In this document: in pieces, positions 16,538 to 25,985 of the stretch | Layout: each line of letters starts with the position of its first letter | Position numbering within the stretch: the stretch's first letter is position 1 | Source of the DNA: Hoyosella altamirensis | GTDB taxonomy: Bacteria > Actinomycetota > Actinomycetes > Mycobacteriales > Mycobacteriaceae | Length of the DNA stretch: 64,000 bases | Assembly: GCF_014191505.1 (NCBI RefSeq) | Contig: NZ_JACHWS010000002.1 | Location: forward strand, 496,001-560,000 | Reading direction: 5' to 3' | Translations under genes and position numbers: made by a program | The notes under the pieces: model-generated | The model's input: only the letters and a program-made list of their open reading frames with translations | Databases searched by the model: none | What the model was told of the DNA's origin: nothing

Positions 16538-18508
16538 ATGCCTACGGAAGCGACAGAGAAGCCAGGAAAGGCAGGAAAGGCCCTGCATTCGACGTACCCT
16601 CCCAGTGCAGAGTTCGTCGCGCAAGCCAATGGGGGTCCCGATCTCTATAGCGAGGCGGACAAGGACCGAGACGCATTCTGGGCCCAGCAGGCACAGCGGC
16701 TTCATTGGCACAAACCATTTACCGAAGTCCTCGACTGGTCAGACGCGCCAGTGGCGAAGTGGTTCGCGGATGGCAAGCTCAACGTCGCCTACAACTGCGT
16801 CGACCGCCATGTGGAAGACGGCTACGGTGACCAAGTCGCGATCCATTGGGAGGGTGAGCCGGGCGACACCCGCACACTCACATACAGCGACTTGCTCAGC
16901 CTGGTATCGAAGGCGGCAAATTACCTGACCGAGATCGGCCTGCAGCCTGGCGACCGCGTCGCGATTTACATGCCGATGGTTCCTGAAGCGATCGCTTCGA
17001 TGCTCGCCTGTGCGCGCCTCGGCCTCACCCATTCAGTAGTATTCGCAGGCTTCTCGGCAAGTGCGCTGCGCTCTCGCATCGACGACGCCGAGGCGAAGCT
17101 CGTCATCACCACGGACGGGCAGTTCCGCCGAGGCAAACCTGCTCCGCTGAAGGCATCCGTGGACGACGCGATCGGTGGGGAATCCCCGGCGCCATCCGTG
17201 CAGAATGTTCTTGTCGTACGGCGCACTGGTCAGGAGATTCCGTGGCAAGAGGGTCGCGACGTATGGTGGCACGAGACCGTCGAGCGTACCTCCGACAAGC
17301 ATGAAGCCGAGGCGTTCGACGCGGAGCACCCACTGTTCTTGCTCTACACGTCAGGTACCACAGGCAAGCCGAAGGGGATCCTCCACACAAGTGGCGGCTA
17401 CCTCACCCAAGCGTCGTACACACATAACTACGTTTTCGACCATAAGCCTGGCAAGGATGTCTACTGGTGCACGGCGGACATCGGCTGGGTCACCGGCCAC
17501 ACCTACATCGTCTACGGGCCCCTATCCAACCGCGCTACCCAGGTGGTGTACGAGGGGACACCAAATTCCCCGAACGAGCATCGCCATTTCGAGGTCATCG
17601 AAAAGTACGGCGTCAGTATCTACTACACCGCACCGACGCTCATCCGGACCTTCATGAAGTGGGGCCGTGAGATTCCAGATGCTCACGACCTGACGTCGTT
17701 GCGCCTGCTCGGCACAGTAGGAGAGCCGATCAACCCGGAGGCGTGGCGCTGGTACCACGAGGTATTCGGCGCTGGCCGGTGCCCGATCGTGGACACCTGG
17801 TGGCAGACCGAGACTGGCGCGATCATGATCTCTCCGCTTCCCGGCGTGACCGAGTGCAAGCCTGGTTCCGCAATGGCGCCGCTGCCTGGCATCTCGATGC
17901 AGATCATCGACGATGACGCGAAGCCTGTGAAGCTCGGCGAAACCGAGGCAAATGGCTACCTTGTCATCGATAAGCCCTGGCCAGCGATGCTGCGCGGCAT
18001 CTGGGGTGACATGCAGCGATTCAAAGACACCTACTGGTCACGGTTCGCCGAGCAGGGCTACTATTTCGCGGGCGACGGCGCGAAACTCGACGAAGACGGC
18101 GCCGTGTGGGTTCTCGGCCGGGTGGACGACGTCATGAACATCTCGGGCCACCGCATTTCCACCGCAGAAGTCGAGTCGGCATTGGTTGGGCACGCAGCCG
18201 TCGCAGAGTCGGCCGTCATCGGCGCTACCGACGCCACCACGGGACAAGCGATCGTCGCGTTCGTCATCCTGCGCCAGGGCGTCGAAAACACCGGCGATGC
18301 TCTTGTCTCCGATCTCCGCGCAGCTGTTGCGCAGGACATCGGACCAATCGCGAAGCCCCGCGACATCTATATCGTCCCTGAACTCCCCAAGACTCGAAGC
18401 GGCAAAATCATGCGTCGTCTGCTCCGCGACGTCGCGGAGGGACGCCAGCTCGGCGACACCTCCACGCTGGTCGATCCCGCGGTTGTGGAGTCACTGCGGG
18501 GACAGTAG
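16538..18508 (+). CDS. acs: Acetyl-CoA synthetase
   Basis: It activates acetate to acetyl-AMP and then to acetyl-CoA. The 656 residues match the family length. The P-loop-like A3 motif is LYTSGTTGKPKGILHTSGGYL; further core motifs are YYTAPTLIRTFM, DTWWQTETGAIM and YYFAGDGAKLDEDG. The C-terminal TRSGKIMRRLLRD contains the catalytic Lys that mycobacterial cAMP-dependent acetyltransferase modifies. The ATG at 16538 is preceded by AAGGGAG. Two Crp sites in its upstream region suggest direct cAMP-Crp control. The dpp genes found upstream in mycobacteria are absent. It is convergent with the next gene. Confidence 0.96.
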   Translation: MPTEATEKPGKAGKALHSTYPPSAEFVAQANGGPDLYSEADKDRDAFWAQQAQRLHWHKPFTEVLDWSDAPVAKWFADGKLNVAYNCVDRHVEDGYGDQVAIHWEGEPGDTRTLTYSDLLSLVSKAANYLTEIGLQPGDRVAIYMPMVPEAIASMLACARLGLTHSVVFAGFSASALRSRIDDAEAKLVITTDGQFRRGKPAPLKASVDDAIGGESPAPSVQNVLVVRRTGQEIPWQEGRDVWWHETVERTSDKHEAEAFDAEHPLFLLYTSGTTGKPKGILHTSGGYLTQASYTHNYVFDHKPGKDVYWCTADIGWVTGHTYIVYGPLSNRATQVVYEGTPNSPNEHRHFEVIEKYGVSIYYTAPTLIRTFMKWGREIPDAHDLTSLRLLGTVGEPINPEAWRWYHEVFGAGRCPIVDTWWQTETGAIMISPLPGVTECKPGSAMAPLPGISMQIIDDDAKPVKLGETEANGYLVIDKPWPAMLRGIWGDMQRFKDTYWSRFAEQGYYFAGDGAKLDEDGAVWVLGRVDDVMNISGHRISTAEVESALVGHAAVAESAVIGATDATTGQAIVAFVILRQGVENTGDALVSDLRAAVAQDIGPIAKPRDIYIVPELPKTRSGKIMRRLLRDVAEGRQLGDTSTLVDPAVVESLRGQ

Positions 18509-18517
18509 CCGCTGAGA

Positions 18518-19828
18518 TCAAATGCCGTTACCGGGCGCGTGCCAGCGGTCCCAATGCTCCTTGTGGGACCGTAGGTACGCGCCCGGCCGGTAGTGGGTGT
18601 CGTAGAACTCAGTGTCAAGGTGTACTGCCTGCACATAGCCGGTCAGCACCATTGTCGTGAATGTGCCTGGAAAGCGACCGTACTTGTCGTAAATGTACTG
18701 TGCCACTTCACTCAAGCAGGCTACGAACTCGTCGCTGTACGGCTCGACGCTGCCCTTGATCCCGGCGGTATCGTTCCACGGCCCCTGGGTTGCGGGATCG
18801 TATGCACCTCCCGGCCCAAACTTGCGCTCCACAAACTCTTCGACGGCAGCCCGCATATTTGGGTAATAGGGCGGGCACAGCGCCTCGTAAACACCATCAA
18901 GTCCGACGGGGTTCGGCAAGGGGCCGTGCTCGTTTCGCACGAAGCGGAAGCCCAGACCTTCGATGCCCTGCGCCGCGAATGCGCCTAGGGCACTCCAGCG
19001 ATTCAGGCCGGCGAGGAAAAGACCGCCCAAGCCCATCGCTTGCATCGTCAGCACGATGTTGTGGCCCATAAAACTAAGTTCCGCGCAGTTGCCCTCGTAG
19101 GCGATCTGTTGCAGCACGGAGAGCGGAGTGGGGCTGTTCTCGTCGAGCAGTCCGCTACGGACGAATGGGGCGAGGTTACCGGCAGGGCAGCCGGCCTCAT
19201 CATCGACAATAAGGTTCCCGTTGGCCAGGAGCATCGCCATCAGAACCAGAACCTGCTCACTCGCATCACCGACGGGCATGAACAGTGTCGAACCCGGCGC
19301 GTTGGCCATCCACAGGTTGGGTGGCAGCATGTGTGGTGCCTTCGCGGGCAGATCAAGTCGTTTATCCGACAGCTTGGTCGTGTGTTTCTCACACACGTCG
19401 ACGATCCGACGGGCTCCTTCTGCTCCGCCCTCACCGAATTCCTGCACCGCTTCGGGCTGACTGTCCCGGGTATTCGTCACGTAAGTGCCGTCATCGTCGG
19501 TGAAGAAGAGCACAGGCGTACCCGATCCGGCAGCAGTCGGCGCAGTCCGGCCAGTGAACCGCTGCGAGTAATGCGCGTACGAGTCCGGGTGATCGGGGCC
19601 GTAGGGAACACCGAAACTCCAGCCTGTCATCCCTGTCCCCGCCGCGACCAGCGTGGCGCGTTCAAGCGGGGTCAGCGGCGCAGCTTCACTGCTCGAGCGG
19701 AAGGCTGTCGGCCCTGACGGCATCGTCATGCCCAAACCAAACCGGCGCGAGCGCCGACCGTACATCGCTTCCAGAAGCGGGAACTCTGTCAGCCCTGTGA
19801 GCGGATCTGTATTCGCTGCGTACACCAT
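18518..19828 (-). CDS. Unrecognised 436-residue protein, weakly nitroreductase-like N terminus
   Basis: The product (ATG at 19828) has no signal peptide and is hydrophilic. Residues 20-80 contain YGRRSRRFGLGMTM and TPLERATLVAAGTGMTGW, which recalls nitroreductase/SagB-type flavoprotein starts, but the usual FMN-binding Ser/Arg pattern is not clear further on. A central Gly-rich stretch and a C-terminal region with HLDTEFYDTHYRPGAYL and HWDRWH could bind a metal. I cannot name the family. It is divergent from an HxlR-type regulator with 143 bp between starts, so regulation by that protein is likely. It may be an oxidoreductase acting on a hydrophobic substrate; this is inference. Confidence 0.6.
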   Translation of the reverse strand: MVYAANTDPLTGLTEFPLLEAMYGRRSRRFGLGMTMPSGPTAFRSSSEAAPLTPLERATLVAAGTGMTGWSFGVPYGPDHPDSYAHYSQRFTGRTAPTAAGSGTPVLFFTDDDGTYVTNTRDSQPEAVQEFGEGGAEGARRIVDVCEKHTTKLSDKRLDLPAKAPHMLPPNLWMANAPGSTLFMPVGDASEQVLVLMAMLLANGNLIVDDEAGCPAGNLAPFVRSGLLDENSPTPLSVLQQIAYEGNCAELSFMGHNIVLTMQAMGLGGLFLAGLNRWSALGAFAAQGIEGLGFRFVRNEHGPLPNPVGLDGVYEALCPPYYPNMRAAVEEFVERKFGPGGAYDPATQGPWNDTAGIKGSVEPYSDEFVACLSEVAQYIYDKYGRFPGTFTTMVLTGYVQAVHLDTEFYDTHYRPGAYLRSHKEHWDRWHAPGNGI

Positions 19829-19971
19829 GTCGCCGCACCTCTTTCGACCGTCTGAGCCGTCCTTGTGCCGTGGACCGATCGCTATACGGTCATGATGCGC
19901 GCTCGCGCTCGGCCAGGACCAGTGAAAGACTTGTACCGGCAGCAGCCGACGAGCAGCAGGGCGGTGCGACG

Positions 19972-20655
19972 ATGCCAGACGACGGATACGGCCAGTTCTG
20001 TCCGGTAGCAAAAGCAGCCGAGGTGATCGATCAGCGGTGGACTGTGCTCGTCCTTCGCGAGTTGGTCGCAGGCAGTTCCAGGTTCAATGACATCCATCGT
20101 GGTGTGCCCCGAATGTCACGGACCCTTCTGGCAAGACGGCTCCGTCAACTGGCCGCTGGCGGAATAGTGGCCCGGAAAGAGGGCGCCGACGGACCCGAAT
20201 ACGAATTGACGGAAGCGGGCAGCCAGTTCCGTTCAATCATCGACGCACTTGGCCATTGGGGAATCCGCTGGCTAGATTCACTCGCCGACGCGGACTTCGA
20301 CCCTGCCTTTCTGCTTTGGGATATGCGCCGCAAAGTCAACACCAGCGCGCTACCAGATCACCGGATCGTGCTCGAGATAAATTTCCGAGACCTGCCCGGC
20401 GAGCTACGGAACTGGTGGCTCGTGCTGCAACAGTCCCAAGTTGACGTTTGTCAGCATGACCCTGGCTTTGGTATCGACGTGACGCTGAAAACCGAGATCC
20501 GGGCTTTCATCCGTGTCTGGCGGGGTGACGTCGCCTGGGCGGACGCTGCGCGTGATGGAGAACTCGAGGTGGTAGGCCCGAGAGCGCTGAGGCAGGCGGT
20601 ACCGGACTGGTTCCGCGATCGGCCTTTCTTATCGTCCGCCCGTTCGGCGCGTTAA
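19972..20655 (+). CDS. HxlR-family transcriptional regulator with SCP2-like domain
   Basis: A 227-residue regulator. The N-terminal half is an HxlR winged helix: FCPVAKAAEVIDQRWTVLVLREL, then RFNDIHRGVPRMSRTLLARRLRQL and YELTEAGSQF. The C-terminal half (from about residue 130) resembles a sterol-carrier-protein-2-like domain that may bind a hydrophobic ligand. The ATG at 19972 is used because the longer frame to 19870 crosses the divergent promoter region. Cys near the N terminus (QFC) is a candidate redox sensor, as in some HxlR proteins. It probably controls the divergent 436-residue protein gene. Confidence 0.82.
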   Translation: MPDDGYGQFCPVAKAAEVIDQRWTVLVLRELVAGSSRFNDIHRGVPRMSRTLLARRLRQLAAGGIVARKEGADGPEYELTEAGSQFRSIIDALGHWGIRWLDSLADADFDPAFLLWDMRRKVNTSALPDHRIVLEINFRDLPGELRNWWLVLQQSQVDVCQHDPGFGIDVTLKTEIRAFIRVWRGDVAWADAARDGELEVVGPRALRQAVPDWFRDRPFLSSARSAR

Positions 20656-20759
20656 GGCCGATCTCCGCCCATCTGCTGCGAGATCTGAATAACGTGGCAA
20701 CATAGGCCAAGAGAAGATGCCACGGCCGACTTACCACGAAATGACTATAAGGAGTGGAC

Positions 20760-21278
20760 GTGACCTCCAAAGACCGCAGCAATGGGCGCTTTACCGGTGA
20801 CGGGGTGCCACGCACTGTGGCTTCGATTCCGCTTTCGGACGCTGATGCCCGCCAGCCTGGGCAGAACGTGAGTATCGGGGAGCTGGTGAAGGAAGCGACG
20901 ACACACGTGTCGACGTTGTTCCGGGCAGAGGTCGAACTCGCGAAGTCTGAGGTCACCAGCGAGGTCAAGAAGGGCGTCAAGGGCAGCGTCTTCTTCGTCG
21001 TCGCTGGCGTGATTCTCCTGTTCAGCTTGTTCTTCTTTTTCTTCTTCGTCGCAGAACTCCTCGACACCTGGGTCTCGCGCTGGGCGGCGTTCCTGATCGT
21101 CTTCGCCATCATGGTCCTCGCCGCAGCCGTGTTCGGGCTGCTCGGTTACCTGCGGGTCCGGGCGATAAGAAAACCTGAGCATACGATTGAATCAGTCAAG
21201 GGGTTGTCGGAAGTGCTCCCCGGCAGTACCAGCAGCAGCGTGGACCGTCAACTGACTGCAGCGAAACGTATGGAATAG
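20760..21278 (+). CDS. Phage-holin-superfamily (DUF1469-like) membrane protein
   Basis: A 172-residue membrane protein of the actinobacterial holin superfamily III, corresponding to Rv3669, which has the same length. An N-terminal soluble part contains SIGELVKEATTHVSTLFRAEVELAKSEV. It is followed by two membrane helices (VFFVVAGVILLFSLFFFFFFV and AAFLIVFAIMVLAAAVFGLL) and a basic, soluble tail. AAGGAG five bases before the GTG at 20760 decides that start over the GTG at 20754. It is not evidence of a prophage: this family is a normal chromosomal envelope protein. The ephE-like gene follows in the same direction. Confidence 0.8.
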   Translation: MTSKDRSNGRFTGDGVPRTVASIPLSDADARQPGQNVSIGELVKEATTHVSTLFRAEVELAKSEVTSEVKKGVKGSVFFVVAGVILLFSLFFFFFFVAELLDTWVSRWAAFLIVFAIMVLAAAVFGLLGYLRVRAIRKPEHTIESVKGLSEVLPGSTSSSVDRQLTAAKRME

Positions 21279-21319
21279 GCTGAAGAGTCAAGACTCATAA
21301 CACTATTGGAGGGCCACGG

Positions 21320-22282
21320 ATGGTTGCGCCCGATCCGTCGCGTGTCCGATTCGACGGACCGTGGACACATCGTGATGCCCATGCCAACGGGATACGATTC
21401 CACACTGCTGAGGCAGGGCCAGCTGATCCGGAAGCACCAACTGTCCTGTTCCTGCATGGCTTTGGTGAATTTTGGTGGACGTGGCGCCATCAGCTCCGCG
21501 CTCTCTCTGACGCTGGTATCAGAGCCATCGCCGTCGACCTTCGCGGATACGGTGACACGGACAAACCACCCCGGGGCTACGACGGCTGGACGCTAGCCGG
21601 CGATGCCTCGAGTTTGATCCGCGCTCTGGGTCTCAACCGGGCGACACTTGTCGGGCATGCCGAGGGCGGTCTCGTCTGCTGGGCGACGGCGAACCTGCAC
21701 CCCCGGCAAGTTGCGTCGATCGCGGTGATCAGTTCTCCGCACCCCATGTCGGTGAAGCGGGCTGCATTACGGGACCCCTATCAGCGGAGGGCGTTGCTGC
21801 GTGCCCTGCTCCCCTTCCAGCTTCCATGGCTGCCAGAGCGTGCTCTGGTGCGTGATGACGGCCAGCGCGCGGAAGACATCTTGCGCGCCCGCGGGGGTGC
21901 GGCATGGCTCCGTTCAGAAGAGTTCCGCGAGGTGGCCCAGCACGCGCGTATGGCCGTGCAGATTCCCGGCGCTGCGCATTGTGCACTTGAATACCACCGG
22001 TGGGCTTTCCGAAGCCAGTTCCGCCCTGAGGGCCGCAGGTTCTTCAAGGCCATGAACCAGGTGGTGCATGTGCCGGTACTTCAGATTCACGGCTCCGCGG
22101 ACCCGTTTATCCTCGCGGGGACGCTCTACCGGGACAAGAAGTGGGCGCCGCAGCGCGAACTTCACATGGTGTACGGGGCGGGCCACTTCGTACACGAAGA
22201 GGCCCCCCACCAGGTGAGTGAGCAGATCATCAAATTCGCCGAATCACACGCACGCCCCAGTCCCTACGGCACTGAAGGCTGA
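21320..22282 (+). CDS. Alpha/beta hydrolase related to epoxide hydrolase EphE, nucleophile position is Ala
   Basis: A 320-residue alpha/beta-hydrolase fold protein in the position of mycobacterial ephE. The oxyanion segment HGFGEFWWTW, the acid-loop HGSADPFI and the His loop GAGHFVHEEAP are all intact. The nucleophile elbow, however, reads VGHAEGG, so residue 114, where epoxide hydrolases have Asp, is Ala (codon GCC). The protein may therefore have no classical hydrolase activity or use another residue. The ATG at 21320 has GGAGG upstream. The last 39 bp overlap convergent marP. Naming it a working epoxide hydrolase is not justified. Confidence 0.82.
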   Translation: MVAPDPSRVRFDGPWTHRDAHANGIRFHTAEAGPADPEAPTVLFLHGFGEFWWTWRHQLRALSDAGIRAIAVDLRGYGDTDKPPRGYDGWTLAGDASSLIRALGLNRATLVGHAEGGLVCWATANLHPRQVASIAVISSPHPMSVKRAALRDPYQRRALLRALLPFQLPWLPERALVRDDGQRAEDILRARGGAAWLRSEEFREVAQHARMAVQIPGAAHCALEYHRWAFRSQFRPEGRRFFKAMNQVVHVPVLQIHGSADPFILAGTLYRDKKWAPQRELHMVYGAGHFVHEEAPHQVSEQIIKFAESHARPSPYGTEG

Positions 22283-23431
22283 CATTGCGGCATTCAGGTG
22301 CGGCGCGACTTCTCTGTTGGTCAGGACGAAGCCGGTTTCAGGGTCATCGGATGCGGCACCGAACACCACGCCTAGGGCAGTTCCGTCGGACGTGATGAGT
22401 GGCCCACCGGAGTTCCCTTGCCGGATCGTTCCCCGCACCGTGTACACCTCGCGGTTGACGGTGCTGCGCTGGTAAATATCGGGTCCAGTCAGGTCAAGGA
22501 CATCCCGGACGCGCACCGAGTTGGCGGTATATGGGCCGCCCCCTGGGTAACCGACGACGATTGCGTCTGTGCCGCGCGGCACGAGGTCATCGACGAATGA
22601 CAAAGGCGCCCCCGGCAATCCGGGAACGCGAAGGACAGCAATATCCACGCTGGGGTCAAAAATGACAACGGAGGCATCGAAGACTCCATCGAGTGTTTCG
22701 ATGGTCACGCCCTCTGTGCCCGCCACAACGTGCGCGTTCGTCATAACAAGTTCAGGAGCGATGATGATGCCGCTGCCTTCCAGGGATTTGAGGCAGGACT
22801 GCGCCGTCCCGCGCACCCGCGGGATGCTGCGCTGCACCTCGGACACAATCGGGGCGTACGCGAGGTCCCCGTCTGGCGGGTCGACGGGTGAGACGGGTGT
22901 GCGCGCGAACGGCCCGAGCACGTCGGGGAGACCAGACGTGTCGATAAGTGCGGCAAACTCGCGCGGAATGTCCTTCAGCCACGGCGGTGCTACCGTGTCC
23001 ACCTCTGTCAGGACAGCGGAACCGCGTACCGCTGCCGCGACGTCGGGCCTGCCCGATGCCGACAATGGCACCGCAAGCAGGTAAGCGGCGACGAGGATCG
23101 CGACAGCCTGGAATATTGCACCGACCATGCTGTCGATCAGGTGCAGCAGTTGCGCACGTAACAAACCTCGCGCCGTTCGGCCGACCACCATGCCGCATAC
23201 CTCGCCTATGACAACGAGAATCACGATCAGGGTGATGCCGAGCAGCAGCCGTCCGACCTGATCATCGATGTACACGATGACGTGGGGGGCGAGCATGATG
23301 CCGAAAATCGCACCCAGCACCACACCGACGAATGCCAGTCCGGAAGCTAGTGCGCCATGGCGCCACCCGGATATCGCCGCGAGCAAGACACCGATCAGCA
23401 GGATCAGGTCGATCCACTGTGAACCCGTCAC
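22244..23431 (-). CDS. marP: Membrane-anchored periplasmic serine protease MarP
   Basis: A protease needed in mycobacteria for acid and oxidative stress resistance, 395 residues. Four predicted membrane helices occupy about the first 125 residues (CvpA-like domain). The protease domain has the chymotrypsin-type triad: His234 in TNAHVV, Asp263 in DPSVDIAVLRV and Ser341 in GNSGGPL. Cys213 and Cys394 fit the redox-regulated disulfide of the mycobacterial enzyme. It ends the nth / thioredoxin-like / nudix / marP string, all joined by 4-bp overlaps. Its target in the envelope is not evident here. Confidence 0.94.
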   Translation of the reverse strand: MTGSQWIDLILLIGVLLAAISGWRHGALASGLAFVGVVLGAIFGIMLAPHVIVYIDDQVGRLLLGITLIVILVVIGEVCGMVVGRTARGLLRAQLLHLIDSMVGAIFQAVAILVAAYLLAVPLSASGRPDVAAAVRGSAVLTEVDTVAPPWLKDIPREFAALIDTSGLPDVLGPFARTPVSPVDPPDGDLAYAPIVSEVQRSIPRVRGTAQSCLKSLEGSGIIIAPELVMTNAHVVAGTEGVTIETLDGVFDASVVIFDPSVDIAVLRVPGLPGAPLSFVDDLVPRGTDAIVVGYPGGGPYTANSVRVRDVLDLTGPDIYQRSTVNREVYTVRGTIRQGNSGGPLITSDGTALGVVFGAASDDPETGFVLTNREVAPHLNAAMSAFSAVGTGACV

Positions 23432-24150
23432 CTGCCGCGTACCTCCATGCCGTATTCAGCGAGAGTCGTTTCCATATCTCTCACATCAGATTCATCCCAG
23501 GGCTTCTCCCACCCTGACACCGTGAGCATTCCGGCAAGTAAGCCCGCCGTAAAACCCCAGATAAGCATGCCGTCTGTCAGGAAGGCTGGTGACTCATAGC
23601 CGAACTCGGCGTGGCGGAGCACAAACCTATTCTCAGGTTCGATCAACTCGTGTACCGGAACCCGGGCTACCCGCGAGGCTTCGCTGGGGTCAACTACCCA
23701 TACGGGACTCGGTTCGGGCCAGTACGCCAGCACAGGTGTCACGTCGAACCCTGACGGCGGAATGTAAATCCGCGGCAGAAGCACAAGGGGCCGAACGCCG
23801 ACCGGGTCGAGCCCGGTCTCCTCCTGCGCCTCGCGAAGCGCAGTGGCAATTGGCCCTTCGTCTTCTTCATCTGCGGCGCCTCCGGGGAACGCTACCTGTC
23901 CACGATGCTGACGCATCGTGGACGCGCGCTGGGTGAGGAGGACGTCAGCGCCGTCCGGCAGCCCGCCAGGCGTAATTGGGTCGGCTTTTTCGGGCCCCGC
24001 GAAAAGCATGAGTACAGCGGCATGGCGCGGTGTGACGTCATCAGGAGCACTCAGCATCAAACGGGGGTGCGCATCCACTGACATCTGGCACACTTTCCGC
24101 AGCCATTCGGGCGGCTCGCCAAGAAGAGTCCCCTTGCTCCCCGTGCTCAC
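23428..24150 (-). CDS. NUDIX hydrolase, probable CoA pyrophosphatase
   Basis: A 240-residue pyrophosphohydrolase equivalent to Rv3672c. The NUDIX box is GGAADEEDEGPIATALREAQEETGL, matching GX5EX7REUXEEXGU. The upstream segment LLTQRASTMRQHRGQVAFPGG matches the CoA-pyrophosphatase subfamily signature (UPF0035). The C-terminal helices contain WGFTAGLLAGML. The start at ATG 24150 overlaps the end of the thioredoxin-like gene. It most likely trims CoA or oxidised CoA; substrate assignment comes from the family. Confidence 0.88.
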   Translation of the reverse strand: MSTGSKGTLLGEPPEWLRKVCQMSVDAHPRLMLSAPDDVTPRHAAVLMLFAGPEKADPITPGGLPDGADVLLTQRASTMRQHRGQVAFPGGAADEEDEGPIATALREAQEETGLDPVGVRPLVLLPRIYIPPSGFDVTPVLAYWPEPSPVWVVDPSEASRVARVPVHELIEPENRFVLRHAEFGYESPAFLTDGMLIWGFTAGLLAGMLTVSGWEKPWDESDVRDMETTLAEYGMEVRGR

Positions 24151-24824
24151 TGTGCTCCCCCTAGCGCCTCAGTCACCGCGTCCGCTATCTCACTTGCACT
24201 CGTAAACGGCACCGCGAGAATCTTTGCCAGCGTGCCATCTGCGCGCAGCACAATAGTGACGGGGAGGACGTTGGGCGCCCCGAGGAGCCCGGCGACTGTG
24301 CCACTTCCGTCCTGTACCCCCGGAAGATCCACCCCATACTCCGCGAGTTTCAGCAAGGCGTTGCGCTCATTCGGATCGCGGTGGACTGTGAGCACGGTGA
24401 GCGAATCGCCAACGCTATCGGCATATTCCTGGAGGGCCGGCAGTTCTTCCGCACAGGGCGCGCACCAGTAGGCCCACATATTGATCACAGCGGGTTTGCC
24501 AGCAAGCGCGCTGCTGAGGTCGACGCGGGTGCCATCGCTGAGACAACCCATCTGAAGCCCGGCCAGAATATCGAGCGCGCTGCCAGTCGGCCATTCCGAG
24601 GGAGGGCTTGCCACTGGCTCGGGGCAGGGTGTCAAGTTCGCATCTGCTCGAGGGCCCGCGAGCGCTTCAGGAGTGTCCTGGTCCCGGCGTTCGGGCTGGT
24701 CAATCGCACTCCCCGGCAGCTCGCTCACCGTCAGCTCATCCTCGCCGCTGCGCGGCCAGATCGCGACAATCAGCGCCACGACAACCACAAGCGCTGCAAT
24801 CGCCCCGCGCCGTCCAGGGGTCAC
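24147..24824 (-). CDS. TlpA/ResA-like membrane-anchored thiol-disulfide oxidoreductase
   Basis: A 225-residue envelope thioredoxin. An N-terminal membrane segment ([16 protein letters not shown]) anchors it. The extracytoplasmic thioredoxin domain has the active site [13 protein letters not shown] (Cys121 and Cys124), with cis-Pro expected at the [13 protein letters not shown] segment. Two further Cys (67 and 94) lie before the domain. The neighbour marP has a regulatory disulfide, so this protein may help keep it in the proper redox state; this is inferred from the operon only. It starts inside the stop of nth. Confidence 0.88.
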   Translation of the reverse strand: MTPGRRGAIAALVVVVALIVAIWPRSGEDELTVSELPGSAIDQPERRDQDTPEALAGPRADANLTPCPEPVASPPSEWPTGSALDILAGLQMGCLSDGTRVDLSSALAGKPAVINMWAYWCAPCAEELPALQEYADSVGDSLTVLTVHRDPNERNALLKLAEYGVDLPGVQDGSGTVAGLLGAPNVLPVTIVLRADGTLAKILAVPFTSASEIADAVTEALGGAQ

Positions 24825-25678
24825 GAAACGCCTTTCCGTGCGAGCGCCAGGAGGTGTTCCGTCTCAGGTCCGCGCACTAGTGCTGCCGCTTCTTCCAAAC
24901 TGGTCGGGCCTTCTCCATAGGACGGGCAATCTCGCGCCAGCACGCATGCACCACATGCGGGCTTACGCGCATGACACACGCGGCGGCCGTGAAAGATCAC
25001 GCGGTGGGATAGCAGTGTCCATTCTTTCTTCTCGATCAAGTCAGCAACTGCGGATTCGACCTTCACCGGATCCGTTTCCGCCGTCCACGCCCAGCGCCTG
25101 ACCAAGCGGCCAAAGTGAGTGTCGACGGTGAGACCCGGAACGCCGAAAGCGTTGCCGAGAATGACATTAGCTGTCTTCCTCCCCACTCCGGGCAGGGTGA
25201 CGAGTTCATCGAGTGTGTGGGGAACGTCACCGTCGAACTTTTCGACGAGCGCCTGGCCCAGCCCCATCAGTGAGGTGGCTTTGTTGCGGTAAAAGCCGGT
25301 TGGCCGAATGAACTCTTCGAGTTCCGTTCGGCTAGCTTCTGCGTAGTCACGTGCGGACTGGTACCGGGCGAACAAGGCTGGCGTGACTTCGTTGACGCGT
25401 TTATCAGTGCACTGGGCCGACAATATAGTCGCGACCGCAAGCTCGAGCGGTGTCCGAAAGTCCAGCTCACACCAGACTTCCGGAAAGGCTACGGCCAGTG
25501 TCCGATTCATCCGCCGGGCACGGCGCACCAGGCCGAGCCGGGTCTCTTCCCGGCGGCGTGCCGCACGGCGCCGGGAACGTGGCGAGCGCACGGACTCCTC
25601 CTCTGCTGGGGGGTCCGCGGGCGGGGTCACTGGATCGTTCGCGGCAGCAGATGACGACAGCGTGGCGGGCTTAGACAC
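24821..25678 (-). CDS. nth: Endonuclease III (DNA glycosylase/AP lyase)
   Basis: It removes oxidised pyrimidines and cleaves at the abasic site. About 285 residues. The helix-hairpin-helix is [18 protein letters not shown]. The catalytic Lys is in [11 protein letters not shown] and the catalytic Asp in [11 protein letters not shown]. The [4Fe-4S] cluster ligands are [17 protein letters not shown]. The GTG at 25678 (another at 25681) is preferred; it yields an N-terminal extension of about 50 residues ending in [12 protein letters not shown]. The longer frame to 26239 would overlap the divergent small gene and is rejected. First gene of the nth-marP string. Confidence 0.93.
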   Translation of the reverse strand: MSKPATLSSSAAANDPVTPPADPPAEEESVRSPRSRRRAARRREETRLGLVRRARRMNRTLAVAFPEVWCELDFRTPLELAVATILSAQCTDKRVNEVTPALFARYQSARDYAEASRTELEEFIRPTGFYRNKATSLMGLGQALVEKFDGDVPHTLDELVTLPGVGRKTANVILGNAFGVPGLTVDTHFGRLVRRWAWTAETDPVKVESAVADLIEKKEWTLLSHRVIFHGRRVCHARKPACGACVLARDCPSYGEGPTSLEEAAALVRGPETEHLLALARKGVS

Positions 25679-25769
25679 CACTCCAGGGTACGGAGTGGTG
25701 GTCAAAGGGACATCTAATCGACTGCGCGTTCGTTGCCGTTCTGAGATATTTTCGGGGTTAACTAAGCAC

Positions 25770-25985
25770 ATGCAAGGGCTAGCGGTGCTATTGATCCCTG
25801 TGCTGCTGATGTTCCTCTCGATGGGGCTCGACCGGGTCGAGCACTTCCTGTTCAACCGCCCATCGGAGGGGCCACGCACGGAGGACTCGGATGCAGACGC
25901 ACGGTCTGCCGTGGGATCCCTTCCTGCGCAAGAAGACCGCGCGCAATCGCCTGATGCGGACGATTTCCGGTCTTCCGCCGCTTGA
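25770..25985 (+). CDS. Small membrane protein (Rv3675-like position)
   Basis: A 71-residue protein with an N-terminal transmembrane helix ([20 protein letters not shown]), then an acidic soluble tail. The ATG at 25770 lies in the divergent gap between nth and crp, where mycobacteria also have a small membrane-protein gene. No catalytic motif is seen. The tail contains [17 protein letters not shown] and many Ser/Asp. Function unknown; it may be an envelope adaptor. Confidence 0.6.
   Translation: MQGLAVLLIPVLLMFLSMGLDRVEHFLFNRPSEGPRTEDSDADARSAVGSLPAQEDRAQSPDADDFRSSAA

Noticed and set aside
20760-21278. Prophage holin
   Set aside because: The family name is misleading; no other phage gene is nearby and the gene is in its usual chromosomal place.
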